A stretch of DNA of 64,000 nucleotides. It comes from Larkinella humicola. Its GTDB lineage: Bacteria > Bacteroidota > Bacteroidia > Cytophagales > Spirosomataceae. This document shows positions 25,805 through 33,524 of this stretch, in pieces. Position 1 is the first letter of the stretch; every line of letters begins with the position of its first letter. Below the pieces are notes generated by a model. It made no database searches. It worked only from the letters and a program-made list of their open reading frames with translations, and was not told the DNA's origin. Location: contig NZ_VTWS01000006.1 in assembly GCF_008727875.1 (NCBI RefSeq), positions 582,468 through 646,467 of the forward strand, given 5' to 3'. Both the position numbers and the translations under genes were made by a program.

Positions 25805-27319
25805 ATGCCGTCCCTGAATCCCTGGCTGGCCGGTCTGGCCCTTAGCCTACCCAATATTGCCACGCCCTCGTCCACAGCGGCTGAGGGGCTTTACATCGCC
25901 CACGCCGATGCAGTGCTTGGCACTTCGTTCGATCTCAAACTCGTGGCCCGCTCCCTGGGGTCAGCCGTACAGGCTGAAACGGTGATTCGGGCCGAAATAG
26001 AGCGACTAACGGGCATACTCAGCAGTTACCAAACCGACAGTGAGTTCTGCCGCTGGCTGGCAGCTCCGGTTGGCGAAGCAGTTGCGGTTTCTGCCGATCT
26101 GTTGAGCGTGCTGGCTCACTTCGACCGCTGGCATGAAAAAACCGGCGGAGCCCTCAACGCAGCCGCCGAACACATCAACCAGCTTTGGCAACAGGCCGAA
26201 GGGTCGGGCGTGCCACCCTTGCAAGCGGCCCGGGAACGGGTCGTGGCCGAAGTCGGACAGACGCACTGGCTGCTCGACCCAACCCACCAGACCGCCACCC
26301 GCCTGAGCCGGATTCCGCTACGTCTGCATACGTTCACCAAAAGCTACATCCTCGACCGGGCGGCCTCTGCCGCACTGGCTCTGCCTGACGTAACGGCGGT
26401 GGTGCTGAACAGTGGCGGAGATCTGGTGATTCGGGGTAACTGGACGGAACAGGTGGCCGTTGCCAACCCTCGCGCCGACGCCGAAAACGACCGGCCCGTC
26501 GCGCAGGTGGCCGTCCAGAACCGGGCCGTTGCCACCAGTGGCGATTACCGGCGCGGTGTCCGGATTGGGGCCGACTGGTTCTCCCACTTGGTGGACCCAC
26601 GGACGGGCGAACCCGCCAGTCATGCAATCAGTGCCACGGTGATTCACCCCGATGCCGTAACGGCGGGCGCATTGGCAACGGCGTTCAACGTCCTGTTGCC
26701 GACCGAGAGCCAGCAGGTTGCTGCAACGCTACCCGGAACCGAATACCTGATCATGACCCAGGCGGGAGAAACCATCACCAGCCCCGGCTGGCCGGAATTG
26801 ACGGGTGCGTCAGGCCAATCCCTTCCCCAGCCAACCCGTACGGCCCGACTGCTCTCGCTGTCTTCCGTGAAAGACAAGATCTGGAATGCCGATCAGGAAC
26901 TGTTCATCAGTCTTGAACTCAGCCCGTTTGAAGGGCGGTATCACCGGCCTTTCGTTGCCATCTGGGTGGAAGATCAGAACCACCAACCCGTGCGGAACCT
27001 GGCTCTGTGGTACAATAAACCGCGCTGGCTCCCTGAATTGCGGGCTTTCCATGCGCAGCGAAGCGACGTCGACCGGTCCTCCATAACCAGCGCCACGCGT
27101 TCGCCGGGCACCTATACGCTCCGGTGGGACGGTAGAGACAATGCCGGACAGTATGTGAAACAGGGTAAATACACCATCTGTATTGAAGCCGCCCGCGAAC
27201 ACGGAACCTACCAGTTGATCCGACAGGAGATGGATTTTAACGGAAAACCTCAACAACAAAACCTGAATGGCAATGTCGAAATCGCCCACGCAGCCCTGGA
27301 TTACCGCCAGACGAAATAG
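25805..27319 (+). CDS. apbE: FAD:protein FMN transferase fused to DUF2271 domain
   Basis: 504 aa. Residues ~28-325 form an ApbE domain, which uses FAD to flavinylate Thr residues of target proteins. Visible features are the start LGTSFDLKLVAR, GLN-like AAEHINQLWQQAE, FTKSYILDRA, NSGGDLVIRG, VATSGDYRRG, HLVDPRTG and the Mg-binding DAVTAGALATA. The C-terminal part (~355-500) is a beta-sandwich resembling DUF2271 (YTLRWDGRDNAGQYVKQGKYTICIEA). The N-terminal segment is weakly hydrophobic and probably targets it to the membrane. A PepSY-type membrane protein follows 58 bp downstream, which suggests an extracytosolic flavin-based electron transfer module (inference). Confidence 0.88.
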   Translation: MPSLNPWLAGLALSLPNIATPSSTAAEGLYIAHADAVLGTSFDLKLVARSLGSAVQAETVIRAEIERLTGILSSYQTDSEFCRWLAAPVGEAVAVSADLLSVLAHFDRWHEKTGGALNAAAEHINQLWQQAEGSGVPPLQAARERVVAEVGQTHWLLDPTHQTATRLSRIPLRLHTFTKSYILDRAASAALALPDVTAVVLNSGGDLVIRGNWTEQVAVANPRADAENDRPVAQVAVQNRAVATSGDYRRGVRIGADWFSHLVDPRTGEPASHAISATVIHPDAVTAGALATAFNVLLPTESQQVAATLPGTEYLIMTQAGETITSPGWPELTGASGQSLPQPTRTARLLSLSSVKDKIWNADQELFISLELSPFEGRYHRPFVAIWVEDQNHQPVRNLALWYNKPRWLPELRAFHAQRSDVDRSSITSATRSPGTYTLRWDGRDNAGQYVKQGKYTICIEAAREHGTYQLIRQEMDFNGKPQQQNLNGNVEIAHAALDYRQTK

Positions 27320-27377
27320 ACCCGGGGACAACTCGTTTCCCCGGCAGTCGGCCAAAAACGCAAACCGGAAACCCCGG

Positions 27378-27953
27378 ATGACCGTCATCATCCGCTGGCT
27401 GCACATTTACCTTTCCATGGTGAGTTTCGCCATCGTCCTTTTTTTCGCCGTAACGGGCCTCACGCTCAACCATGCCGACTGGTTTGACGATCAATCGCGA
27501 ACGACGGAATACAGCGGAAAGCTGACACGGGCCTGGGTGGCCGGAACGGATACTGCCACCGTTGCCCGGCTGCCCATTGTCGAACAGTTGCGGGCAACCC
27601 ACGGCATCAAAGGAGCCGTCAGCGACTTTCGGATCGAGGATCGCCAGTGTTCGGTTTCGTTTCGGGGACCGGGCTACACGGCTGACGCGTTTATCGACCG
27701 CGCCACCGGCACCTACCAGCTTACCGAAACGAAGCTGGGACTGGCGGCTGTCCTGAACGACCTGCACAAGGGCCGCGATACGGGAAGCCGCTGGGCCTGG
27801 GTCATTGACGGGTCGGCGGTATTCATGATTTTGATTTCGGCAACAGGACTCGTTCTGCTGCTTTTTCTGCGAAAACGACGGTTTAGCGGGCTGGTAGTAG
27901 CGGGCGTGGGCGCTGTCGTGTGTTACCTGATTTACCAGCTCTGGGTAGCCTGA
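27378..27953 (+). CDS. PepSY-associated membrane protein
   Basis: 191 aa from the ATG at 27378. The N-terminal transmembrane segment WLHIYLSMVSFAIVLFFAVTGLTLNH matches PepSY-TM proteins, which bind periplasmic redox partners. The middle part is periplasmic. Two C-terminal membrane segments (WVIDGSAVFMILISATGLVLLLF and GVGAVVCYLIYQL) complete it. The ORF extends upstream to 27267, but that overlaps the ApbE gene and lacks family character. It lies 58 bp after the ApbE-DUF2271 fusion, in an arrangement known in several Bacteroidota. Confidence 0.85.
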   Translation: MTVIIRWLHIYLSMVSFAIVLFFAVTGLTLNHADWFDDQSRTTEYSGKLTRAWVAGTDTATVARLPIVEQLRATHGIKGAVSDFRIEDRQCSVSFRGPGYTADAFIDRATGTYQLTETKLGLAAVLNDLHKGRDTGSRWAWVIDGSAVFMILISATGLVLLLFLRKRRFSGLVVAGVGAVVCYLIYQLWVA

Positions 27954-27965
27954 TCCCGTTGCTTC

Positions 27966-30797
27966 TTATTGAAATACGTACCAGGTTTGACTTTTTGCGG
28001 GAATGGTAACCCGAAGCGTCAGTTTGCTGCCATCCAGCGGCTGACTCGCAAACGCGCCGTCCTGTTTGCTCACGGCAACCCGGTCTTTCAAACCCGTGTA
28101 GTATAAATCGACCGTCAGCGTTCTCGTAATCGGCTCATCCAGCGGATTGTACACCATCAGCAGACCTTTCTCTTTTCCGCCGGCATCGACGTGCAGAATG
28201 GCGTCGTAATCGCGTCCGTCTGGTCGGCGCAGGTGGATGAGGTCGGCGTCCAGAATGGGGCGGTGTTTCTTGTAAAAACCTACCCATTTTTTCACCACGG
28301 CTTTGGTTTCCGGCGCGTCGTACAACTGCGGTCCGCGGTAACAGGCCTGCACTCCCGCCCCGAACAGATTGGCCATCCGCTGCTCGTAATGCGGCAGATG
28401 GTCTTTCAGCGGTTCGATGGTAGCCGCCGGACCTCCGCCGTGGTATTCGACCAGCGGCACGAACATCCAGCCCATCGACGGCGTTTTTTCCCAGGTACCG
28501 TCGTAGATGTTCTGCCGTTCGATAATCTCCTGGTATTCACGGGGCAGCGACCAGTTCGTTTCGCGGTAGCCCATCGCAATCTTGTTGCTCCCCGCCAGAA
28601 AATACCAGTCGGGCACGTTCAGGTAAATGCCTTTCCCGCGACACCACTGGTAAAAATCACGGATTCGGGCAAACTGTTTCCACTGCGAATCTTCCAGACC
28701 CGCGTGGCCGGGGTGACTCGTGGAAGCGCAAATGTCGCCCGGAAACGAACCGTCGTGTTCCAGGATGTCCATGCCGGTTTCTTTGTAAAAACGGTATAAA
28801 TTTTCGAAATACCGCTGTCCCCAGCCACTTTCCAGACAGGGCGAATGACCGAAGATGGGACTCATGCCGGGTTTCGGCATCACCACGTCATTTTCTTGAT
28901 CGATCGACCGGCTCGCCAGCAGGGAATACCCGCCAATGGCAATGCCTTTCGAAGCTGCGTAGTCTTTCAACGCCTTCATGCGCTGCCGGTTTTGCCGGGT
29001 CGAATCTTCGATGTTAAAACCGCTGCCGAACGTCAGAATGGCCATTTCGAAACCAGCTTCCGCGCACTGATCGACGGCTCTTTTCACGTCGGCATCAGCC
29101 GAACTGCGGATGTGCATCAGAATCGGATTTTCGGTCACCCAGGGCGCGATCGTGCGGTACATTTTCCGCTGCGCCAGCCCCCGGCGTTCCCGGTCCCCTG
29201 AGTCGTAAAGCAATTCCCAAAGCCGCATGCTTTCAAACGGCTGCCCCCGAACGATCGTCTGCCCAACGCCCTGCCGGGGCTGACAAACCAGCACCGAGGG
29301 TGTTTTGAGGTTGTAATTCACCTGCGTGCGGTAGGTCGCATCTTCCTGCCATTCGACGCAGGCATTTTCGGACGCGTTGGGCGCCATCGACTGGAACGCA
29401 AAATCGCTCTGGGCAAAAATCGGAGGCAATTCCCAGCGCCGTTTGGCTTCTACGGAGCTTTCGGCTTCGGTCACGGCCAGGTGTTCGGTTCGGAGATTGT
29501 TCAGCACAAAGCCTTCCGCCGATGCGGTTTCGACCGTCACCCACTTACTGAGCAGCGGCAAACCGTCGTACAATTCGTAATGCACTTTCACGACCAAACC
29601 GTTCAGAAAATCCAGGTCAGCCCCCGGATTCTGCGGGCCACCGAGCAAGGTCAACTGCTCAATCCGGCAGCGGCCCGTCGATTTGGAAGCAGGCTGCTCC
29701 GAGGTAGTGCCTTTCTGATCGGTTTTTCCGACCCGGATGCCTTTCGGAACGGAGGCCAGGTCGAGCGTGCGAAGCGTTCTGTAGCCAATACCGTCTTCCG
29801 ATACCGACAAAAGCACTTTGCCCAACGCCAGTTCGATGCGCAGATACCAGGATTTGGCCGGATCGAACCCCTCGAAAAACTCTCCCTGATCGCCATTTTG
29901 CAAACCAAACTGCTGGCTGCCTGGCGAGAGATAGAATTTCAACGGCGGCCGATCCGCAAACGTGAGCGCCACACCGGGCCCGTAATACACACTTTGATCC
30001 GTTCCCGAATTGAGTTTGCAAATCACCACGGCGGTTTTTTCGGGCAATGGTCGCTCCGCAAACAGGGTGCTGTTGGCCGGAATCTGAATTTCACCCGCTT
30101 TGCCTTCATTTGTAAACGACGCGGACTGATTGCCCGGCGACGCCACGATTTTCCAGTCGGGCGACAGACTCCGAAAACCGTCGTCCAGCAGTTTGATGCG
30201 CCGGTCATCGGACGTCAGGCGGTTTTGGTTGTTGCGAATGATGTCGTCCGTCGTTCCGTACGTAAACGTGACCTCCAGTCCTTTGGGGGGCCAGTCGGCT
30301 TTCTGCGTCGACCAGGCCGTCCGGCGGTTCCACTCCATCCGTTTTTTTATCGGAGACACCTCATACGTCAGCAGTTTCAGGCTGTACGGATCGGCTTTCA
30401 TGGTTTTGAGCCAGCCCGTCAGCAAGTAGTTCTGAATGGGCTGTCCGGTCAGCCCGCCCACTTTGATCTCGTGGCCGTTGATCCAGAGAATGGCTTCAGG
30501 CGATACCGACCGCAGCAGCGATTCTCCCGTCGTCAGGTTATCCAGACCGACCGAAGCGCCGTTGGATTCGACGGAAAAGGTTCGGGTAATGAGGCCGTTG
30601 CTCAGGGCCAGAAAGCCTTCTTTGGTTTGGTAAACCGCCGATTTTTGGGCTGGCGCAGCCAGAAGCCAGTCGGTTTTGCTCCGCAGTTCTTCGCTGGAAT
30701 ACACCGGCAAACGGGCAATGGATTGGGCGTGAAGCGCAGAAACGACGCTCCACAGAAACGCGATGGACAGGAGGGGTCGGATAAGAAATGGGGTCAT
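27966..30797 (-). CDS. Large secreted glycosidase-like protein
   Basis: 943 aa from the ATG at 30797, which starts a clear signal peptide (ending at SALHAQS). The N-terminal part is beta-rich, with a concanavalin-like insert. The second half has an alpha-galactosidase-like (GH27/GH36-related) barrel: HIRSSADADV, EHDGSFPGDICAS and NVPDWYFLAG resemble strand ends with acidic catalytic positions. A beta-sandwich closes the C-terminus (LLMVYNPLDEPITRTLTVDLYYTGL). I cannot confirm the nucleophile or the substrate. The stop lies 12 bp from the convergent PepSY gene. Probable role: periplasmic glycan breakdown. Confidence 0.72.
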   Translation of the reverse strand: MTPFLIRPLLSIAFLWSVVSALHAQSIARLPVYSSEELRSKTDWLLAAPAQKSAVYQTKEGFLALSNGLITRTFSVESNGASVGLDNLTTGESLLRSVSPEAILWINGHEIKVGGLTGQPIQNYLLTGWLKTMKADPYSLKLLTYEVSPIKKRMEWNRRTAWSTQKADWPPKGLEVTFTYGTTDDIIRNNQNRLTSDDRRIKLLDDGFRSLSPDWKIVASPGNQSASFTNEGKAGEIQIPANSTLFAERPLPEKTAVVICKLNSGTDQSVYYGPGVALTFADRPPLKFYLSPGSQQFGLQNGDQGEFFEGFDPAKSWYLRIELALGKVLLSVSEDGIGYRTLRTLDLASVPKGIRVGKTDQKGTTSEQPASKSTGRCRIEQLTLLGGPQNPGADLDFLNGLVVKVHYELYDGLPLLSKWVTVETASAEGFVLNNLRTEHLAVTEAESSVEAKRRWELPPIFAQSDFAFQSMAPNASENACVEWQEDATYRTQVNYNLKTPSVLVCQPRQGVGQTIVRGQPFESMRLWELLYDSGDRERRGLAQRKMYRTIAPWVTENPILMHIRSSADADVKRAVDQCAEAGFEMAILTFGSGFNIEDSTRQNRQRMKALKDYAASKGIAIGGYSLLASRSIDQENDVVMPKPGMSPIFGHSPCLESGWGQRYFENLYRFYKETGMDILEHDGSFPGDICASTSHPGHAGLEDSQWKQFARIRDFYQWCRGKGIYLNVPDWYFLAGSNKIAMGYRETNWSLPREYQEIIERQNIYDGTWEKTPSMGWMFVPLVEYHGGGPAATIEPLKDHLPHYEQRMANLFGAGVQACYRGPQLYDAPETKAVVKKWVGFYKKHRPILDADLIHLRRPDGRDYDAILHVDAGGKEKGLLMVYNPLDEPITRTLTVDLYYTGLKDRVAVSKQDGAFASQPLDGSKLTLRVTIPAKSQTWYVFQ

Positions 30798-30865
30798 GGA
30801 ACTTGATGGGAAACAGTCGGTGGTGGGAACGTCTTTTCGGAAAATAAGCGAATTCCGGCCGCTTT

Positions 30866-30890
30866 CCCGATCCCATCGGGGCTTTTTTTT
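30866..30890 (+). terminator. Terminator-like hairpin in the wecB leader region
   Basis: CCCGAT (30866-30871) and ATCGGG (30875-30880) form a stem around CCC, followed by GC and a run of eight T residues. It points along the plus strand but has no plus gene upstream of it, so it may be an attenuator ahead of the epimerase gene. Confidence 0.5.
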
Positions 30891-31048
30891 ATTTCCGGGC
30901 GGGCAGACGCTATAGATTGGCAAAATTACTACGAATGCTTTCTTTCCGCGCGCTGTACTTTGTCGTAAACCGAATCGCGGGCGGTTTTGTCGGTTCGCTT
31001 CGTACTGCTGCCCAACCCGTCGGCAGACCTGTTTTCTCCGTCTTCGCC

Positions 31049-32149
31049 ATGTCTAAACCAATCAAGATTCTGAACATTGTCGGTGCCCGGCCTAACTTCA
31101 TGAAAGTGGCACCCCTCCACCGGGCCTTTCAACACTATCCGCAGGTTCGGTCGATCATCGTTCACACCGGCCAGCATTACGACGCCAAAATGAGCGATGT
31201 CTTCTTCAGCCAGTTGGAGCTTCCAAAACCCGATTATTTTCTGGGCATTGGCGGAGGGTCGCACGCGCAGCAAACCGCCCGGATCATGCTGGAATTTGAA
31301 ACCGTGATGGAAACCGAGCAGCCGGATCTGGTGCTGGTGGTGGGCGATGTCACCTCCACAATTGCCTGCGCGCTGGTGGCCGTCAAGATGCACGTTCCGG
31401 TGGTTCACGTAGAAGCGGGTTTGCGGAGCCAGGACCGGCGCATGCCCGAGGAAATCAACCGCATCCTGACCGACAGCATTTCCGACCAGTTGTTCATCAC
31501 CGAGCAGGCCGGTCTCGACAACTTAAAACACGAAGGGGTCTGTAACGAAAAAGTGCATTTTGTGGGCAACGTCATGATCGACTCCCTGATGCATTACCGC
31601 CAGAAAGCCGCCGAAACCAAAACCGTCGAGAAGCTCGGATTAAAGCCGCAGGAGTACGTTCTGATGACGATGCACCGCCCCGCCAATGTCGACATGGAAG
31701 CCGGTTTACGGAGCATCCTGCAAATCATCGAAGACACTACTCCCTACAAAAAAGTCCTGTTTCCCATTCACCCGCGGACGTTCCACAATATTGAAAAATT
31801 CGGCCTCTCATCCCGGCTTTCCGCCATTGCCAACCTGATGTTGATGGAACCGCAGGGGTATCTGGAATTTCTGAACCTGATGGAACACGCGGCCCTGATC
31901 GTAACGGATTCGGGCGGTATACAGGAAGAAACGACCTACCTGCAGGTTCCCTGCCTAACCTTCCGCGACAGCACCGAACGACCCGTGACCGTCGAACTCG
32001 GCACCAACCAGTTGCTGGCCGATCTGAACCCGGAAACCGTTCACGGCAAAGTACTGGAGATTCTGGAAGGCCGTTCCAAAAAAGGGACGATTCCCCCGCT
32101 CTGGGATGGAAAAGCCGCCCACCGAATCGCCGAGATTCTGTTTGCCTGA
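31049..32149 (+). CDS. wecB: UDP-N-acetylglucosamine 2-epimerase (non-hydrolysing)
   Basis: 366 aa from the ATG at 31049. It interconverts UDP-GlcNAc and UDP-ManNAc in the cytoplasm, feeding surface polysaccharide synthesis. Family signatures are VGARPNFMKVAPL at the start, TGQHYD, GDVTSTIACALVA, HVEAGLRSQDRRMPEEINRI, MTMHRPANVD and VTDSGGIQEETTYL. The open frame extends back to 30917, but the family N-terminus starts at MSKPIKIL. First gene of the plus-strand EPS cluster. A perfect 40-bp palindrome begins 5 bp after its stop. Confidence 0.93.
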   Translation: MSKPIKILNIVGARPNFMKVAPLHRAFQHYPQVRSIIVHTGQHYDAKMSDVFFSQLELPKPDYFLGIGGGSHAQQTARIMLEFETVMETEQPDLVLVVGDVTSTIACALVAVKMHVPVVHVEAGLRSQDRRMPEEINRILTDSISDQLFITEQAGLDNLKHEGVCNEKVHFVGNVMIDSLMHYRQKAAETKTVEKLGLKPQEYVLMTMHRPANVDMEAGLRSILQIIEDTTPYKKVLFPIHPRTFHNIEKFGLSSRLSAIANLMLMEPQGYLEFLNLMEHAALIVTDSGGIQEETTYLQVPCLTFRDSTERPVTVELGTNQLLADLNPETVHGKVLEILEGRSKKGTIPPLWDGKAAHRIAEILFA

Positions 32150-32154
32150 TTGAA

Positions 32155-32251
32155 GGAATGATAACTGTAAAATGGCGAATGATGAATGTAAAAGTGCCGG
32201 GCTGGCGACTCCTTTTACATTCATCATTCGCCATTTTACAGTTATCATTCC
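32155..32251. repeat. Perfect inverted repeat, 40-bp arms and 17-nt loop
   Basis: Arms 32155-32194 and 32212-32251 are exact reverse complements. They consist of degenerate repeats of AATG/GTAAAATGG-type words. The stem would be a very strong hairpin in RNA or a cruciform in DNA. It lies between wecB and the methyltransferase gene, with no T-tract after it. Confidence 0.9.
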
Positions 32252-32301
32252 CTTTTCGCGGTAGCGCATCAGACCTAAAACCCGGACAGTCGGTCAAGCA
32301 A

Positions 32302-32332
32302 AAAAACAAACCCGGCCCTAACAGGCCGGGTT
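32302..32332 (-). terminator. Terminator-like hairpin reading on the minus strand
   Basis: AACCCGGCC (32309-32317) pairs with GGCCGGGTT (32324-32332). The T-rich tail occurs only on the minus strand (from the plus-strand A-rich run at 32299-32308). All genes here are plus-strand, so it would end an unannotated minus-strand transcript, or act as a hairpin only. Confidence 0.5.
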
Positions 32333-32479
32333 GTTCCACGTTTCAAAGAGTTACCCTACCTCCATAGGATAACGCTGCAAGCTAGCCGGTTTCTTCCCCG
32401 TGGACTATAGTAAATTTTCTATTTTACAGACAAATCAACATTCGTTCGTTTAGTCGGATCACCCCTCCTATTGGCATTG

Positions 32480-32496
32480 GGCTAGTTTTCTACACA
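32480..32496 (+). promoter_or_regulatory. GGCTAGTTTTCTACACA element, copy 1
   Basis: A 17-bp sequence repeated exactly at 33423-33439. The core TTTTCTACAC recurs at 41805-41814. This copy lies about 140 bp before the methyltransferase ATG. The expected -7 position, 21 bp after the core, holds TACTTACC, a poor match, so its promoter role here is less sure. Confidence 0.4.
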
Positions 32497-32635
32497 AAGC
32501 ACTTTTAAAACCATTTTACTTACCACATAAAGTAGTTAAACGAAGTTCGATCTCTACCTTTAAAAGGTATATAAAGTCATTTTTTGTACCACGTTTGCAA
32601 AGAAAAAAGGCAGAAAACGTATAGCCCACAGAAAC

Positions 32636-33334
32636 ATGATTGAGACAATTTATACAGAAGAAAATGGAGAATATCTGCAAAAAAACCCAACCTGGCACGT
32701 TGAGGATTCGCCCTGGAAAGCAGAGCAATTACTCAAAATAATAAATGCAAACCACCTTCAGCCAAACTCAATTGCCGAAGTGGGCTGTGGGGCTGGCGAA
32801 ATACTAAATCAGTTGTATTTATCGATGCCCGGCGATGTCCTTTTCACCGGGTACGACATTTCAGTTGATGCCATCAACCTTGCCAAACACCGAAAAAAAG
32901 AACGGTTGGTGTTTAAGCATGAAAACTTTCTGGACACAAATACGCAGTATGACTTATTAATTATGATGGATGTTTTTGAGCATGTCAATGATTATTTAGG
33001 CTTTTTAAAACAGTGTAAAAACCGGGCAAAACACACCATTTTCCACATTCCGCTGGATCTTTCGGTTAGCGCAATTATGAGAAATAAATTAATAGATGGG
33101 AGAAAATCGGTCGGTCATCTGCATTATTTCATGAAAGAAACGGCTCTTGCCACCCTGGTTGATTCGGGGTATGACGTTATCGATTTCTTTTATACAACCG
33201 GCTCACTGGATTTACCCCTGAAGAACTTTCGATCAAAGCTTGCGGTCCTTCCCCGAAGACTATTGTATACGATCAATCAGGACATGGCCGCAAAATTAGT
33301 CGGTGGTTTTTCGTTATTAGTACTGACCAAATAA
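32636..33334 (+). CDS. Class I SAM-dependent methyltransferase
   Basis: 232 aa. SAM-binding motif I (IAEVGCGAGEI) is at about 46-56, an acidic turn YDISVDAINLA near 78, and post-motif DVFEHV near 112. It probably methylates a sugar or lipid-linked glycan intermediate in the EPS pathway; the target is not visible. Its codon use is clearly AT-richer than its neighbours, as is the polymerase gene at 38437, in keeping with lateral transfer of specificity genes in such clusters. It lies alone between two regulatory elements. Confidence 0.82.
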   Translation: MIETIYTEENGEYLQKNPTWHVEDSPWKAEQLLKIINANHLQPNSIAEVGCGAGEILNQLYLSMPGDVLFTGYDISVDAINLAKHRKKERLVFKHENFLDTNTQYDLLIMMDVFEHVNDYLGFLKQCKNRAKHTIFHIPLDLSVSAIMRNKLIDGRKSVGHLHYFMKETALATLVDSGYDVIDFFYTTGSLDLPLKNFRSKLAVLPRRLLYTINQDMAAKLVGGFSLLVLTK

Positions 33335-33422
33335 AACCGGCCGTACCTGCATCCGCTGGTCTTCCAGGCGATGTAGCGAAGCCAATTACCAGTCGTTCCG
33401 GCGCTACGTCGAACGGACATTT

Positions 33423-33467
33423 GGCTAGTTTTCTACACAGCTCCCCTCCCCCGTCCACCTATATTTA
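33423..33467 (+). promoter_or_regulatory. GGCTAGTTTTCTACACA element, copy 2, with -7-like box
   Basis: The 17-bp element at 33423-33439 is followed exactly 21 bp after its TTTTCTACAC core by TATATTTA (33460-33467), close to TAnnTTTG. The Wza-like gene begins 58 bp later. Copy 3 at 41805 has the same spacing to GATATTTG. Confidence 0.5.
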
Positions 33468-33524
33468 CAATACAGAGCCCGGGTAGGTTTCCCAGTCGGC
33501 TCCATCTATCTAGCTCACTACGCC

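Noticed and set aside
29481..30806. A 441-codon plus-strand open frame opposite the large glycosidase-like gene
   Set aside because: It is antisense to the signal-peptide-bearing minus-strand gene and has no recognisable family features.
31737..32339. A 200-codon minus-strand frame across wecB's 3' end
   Set aside because: It is antisense to wecB and crosses the 40-bp palindrome; low-information sequence.
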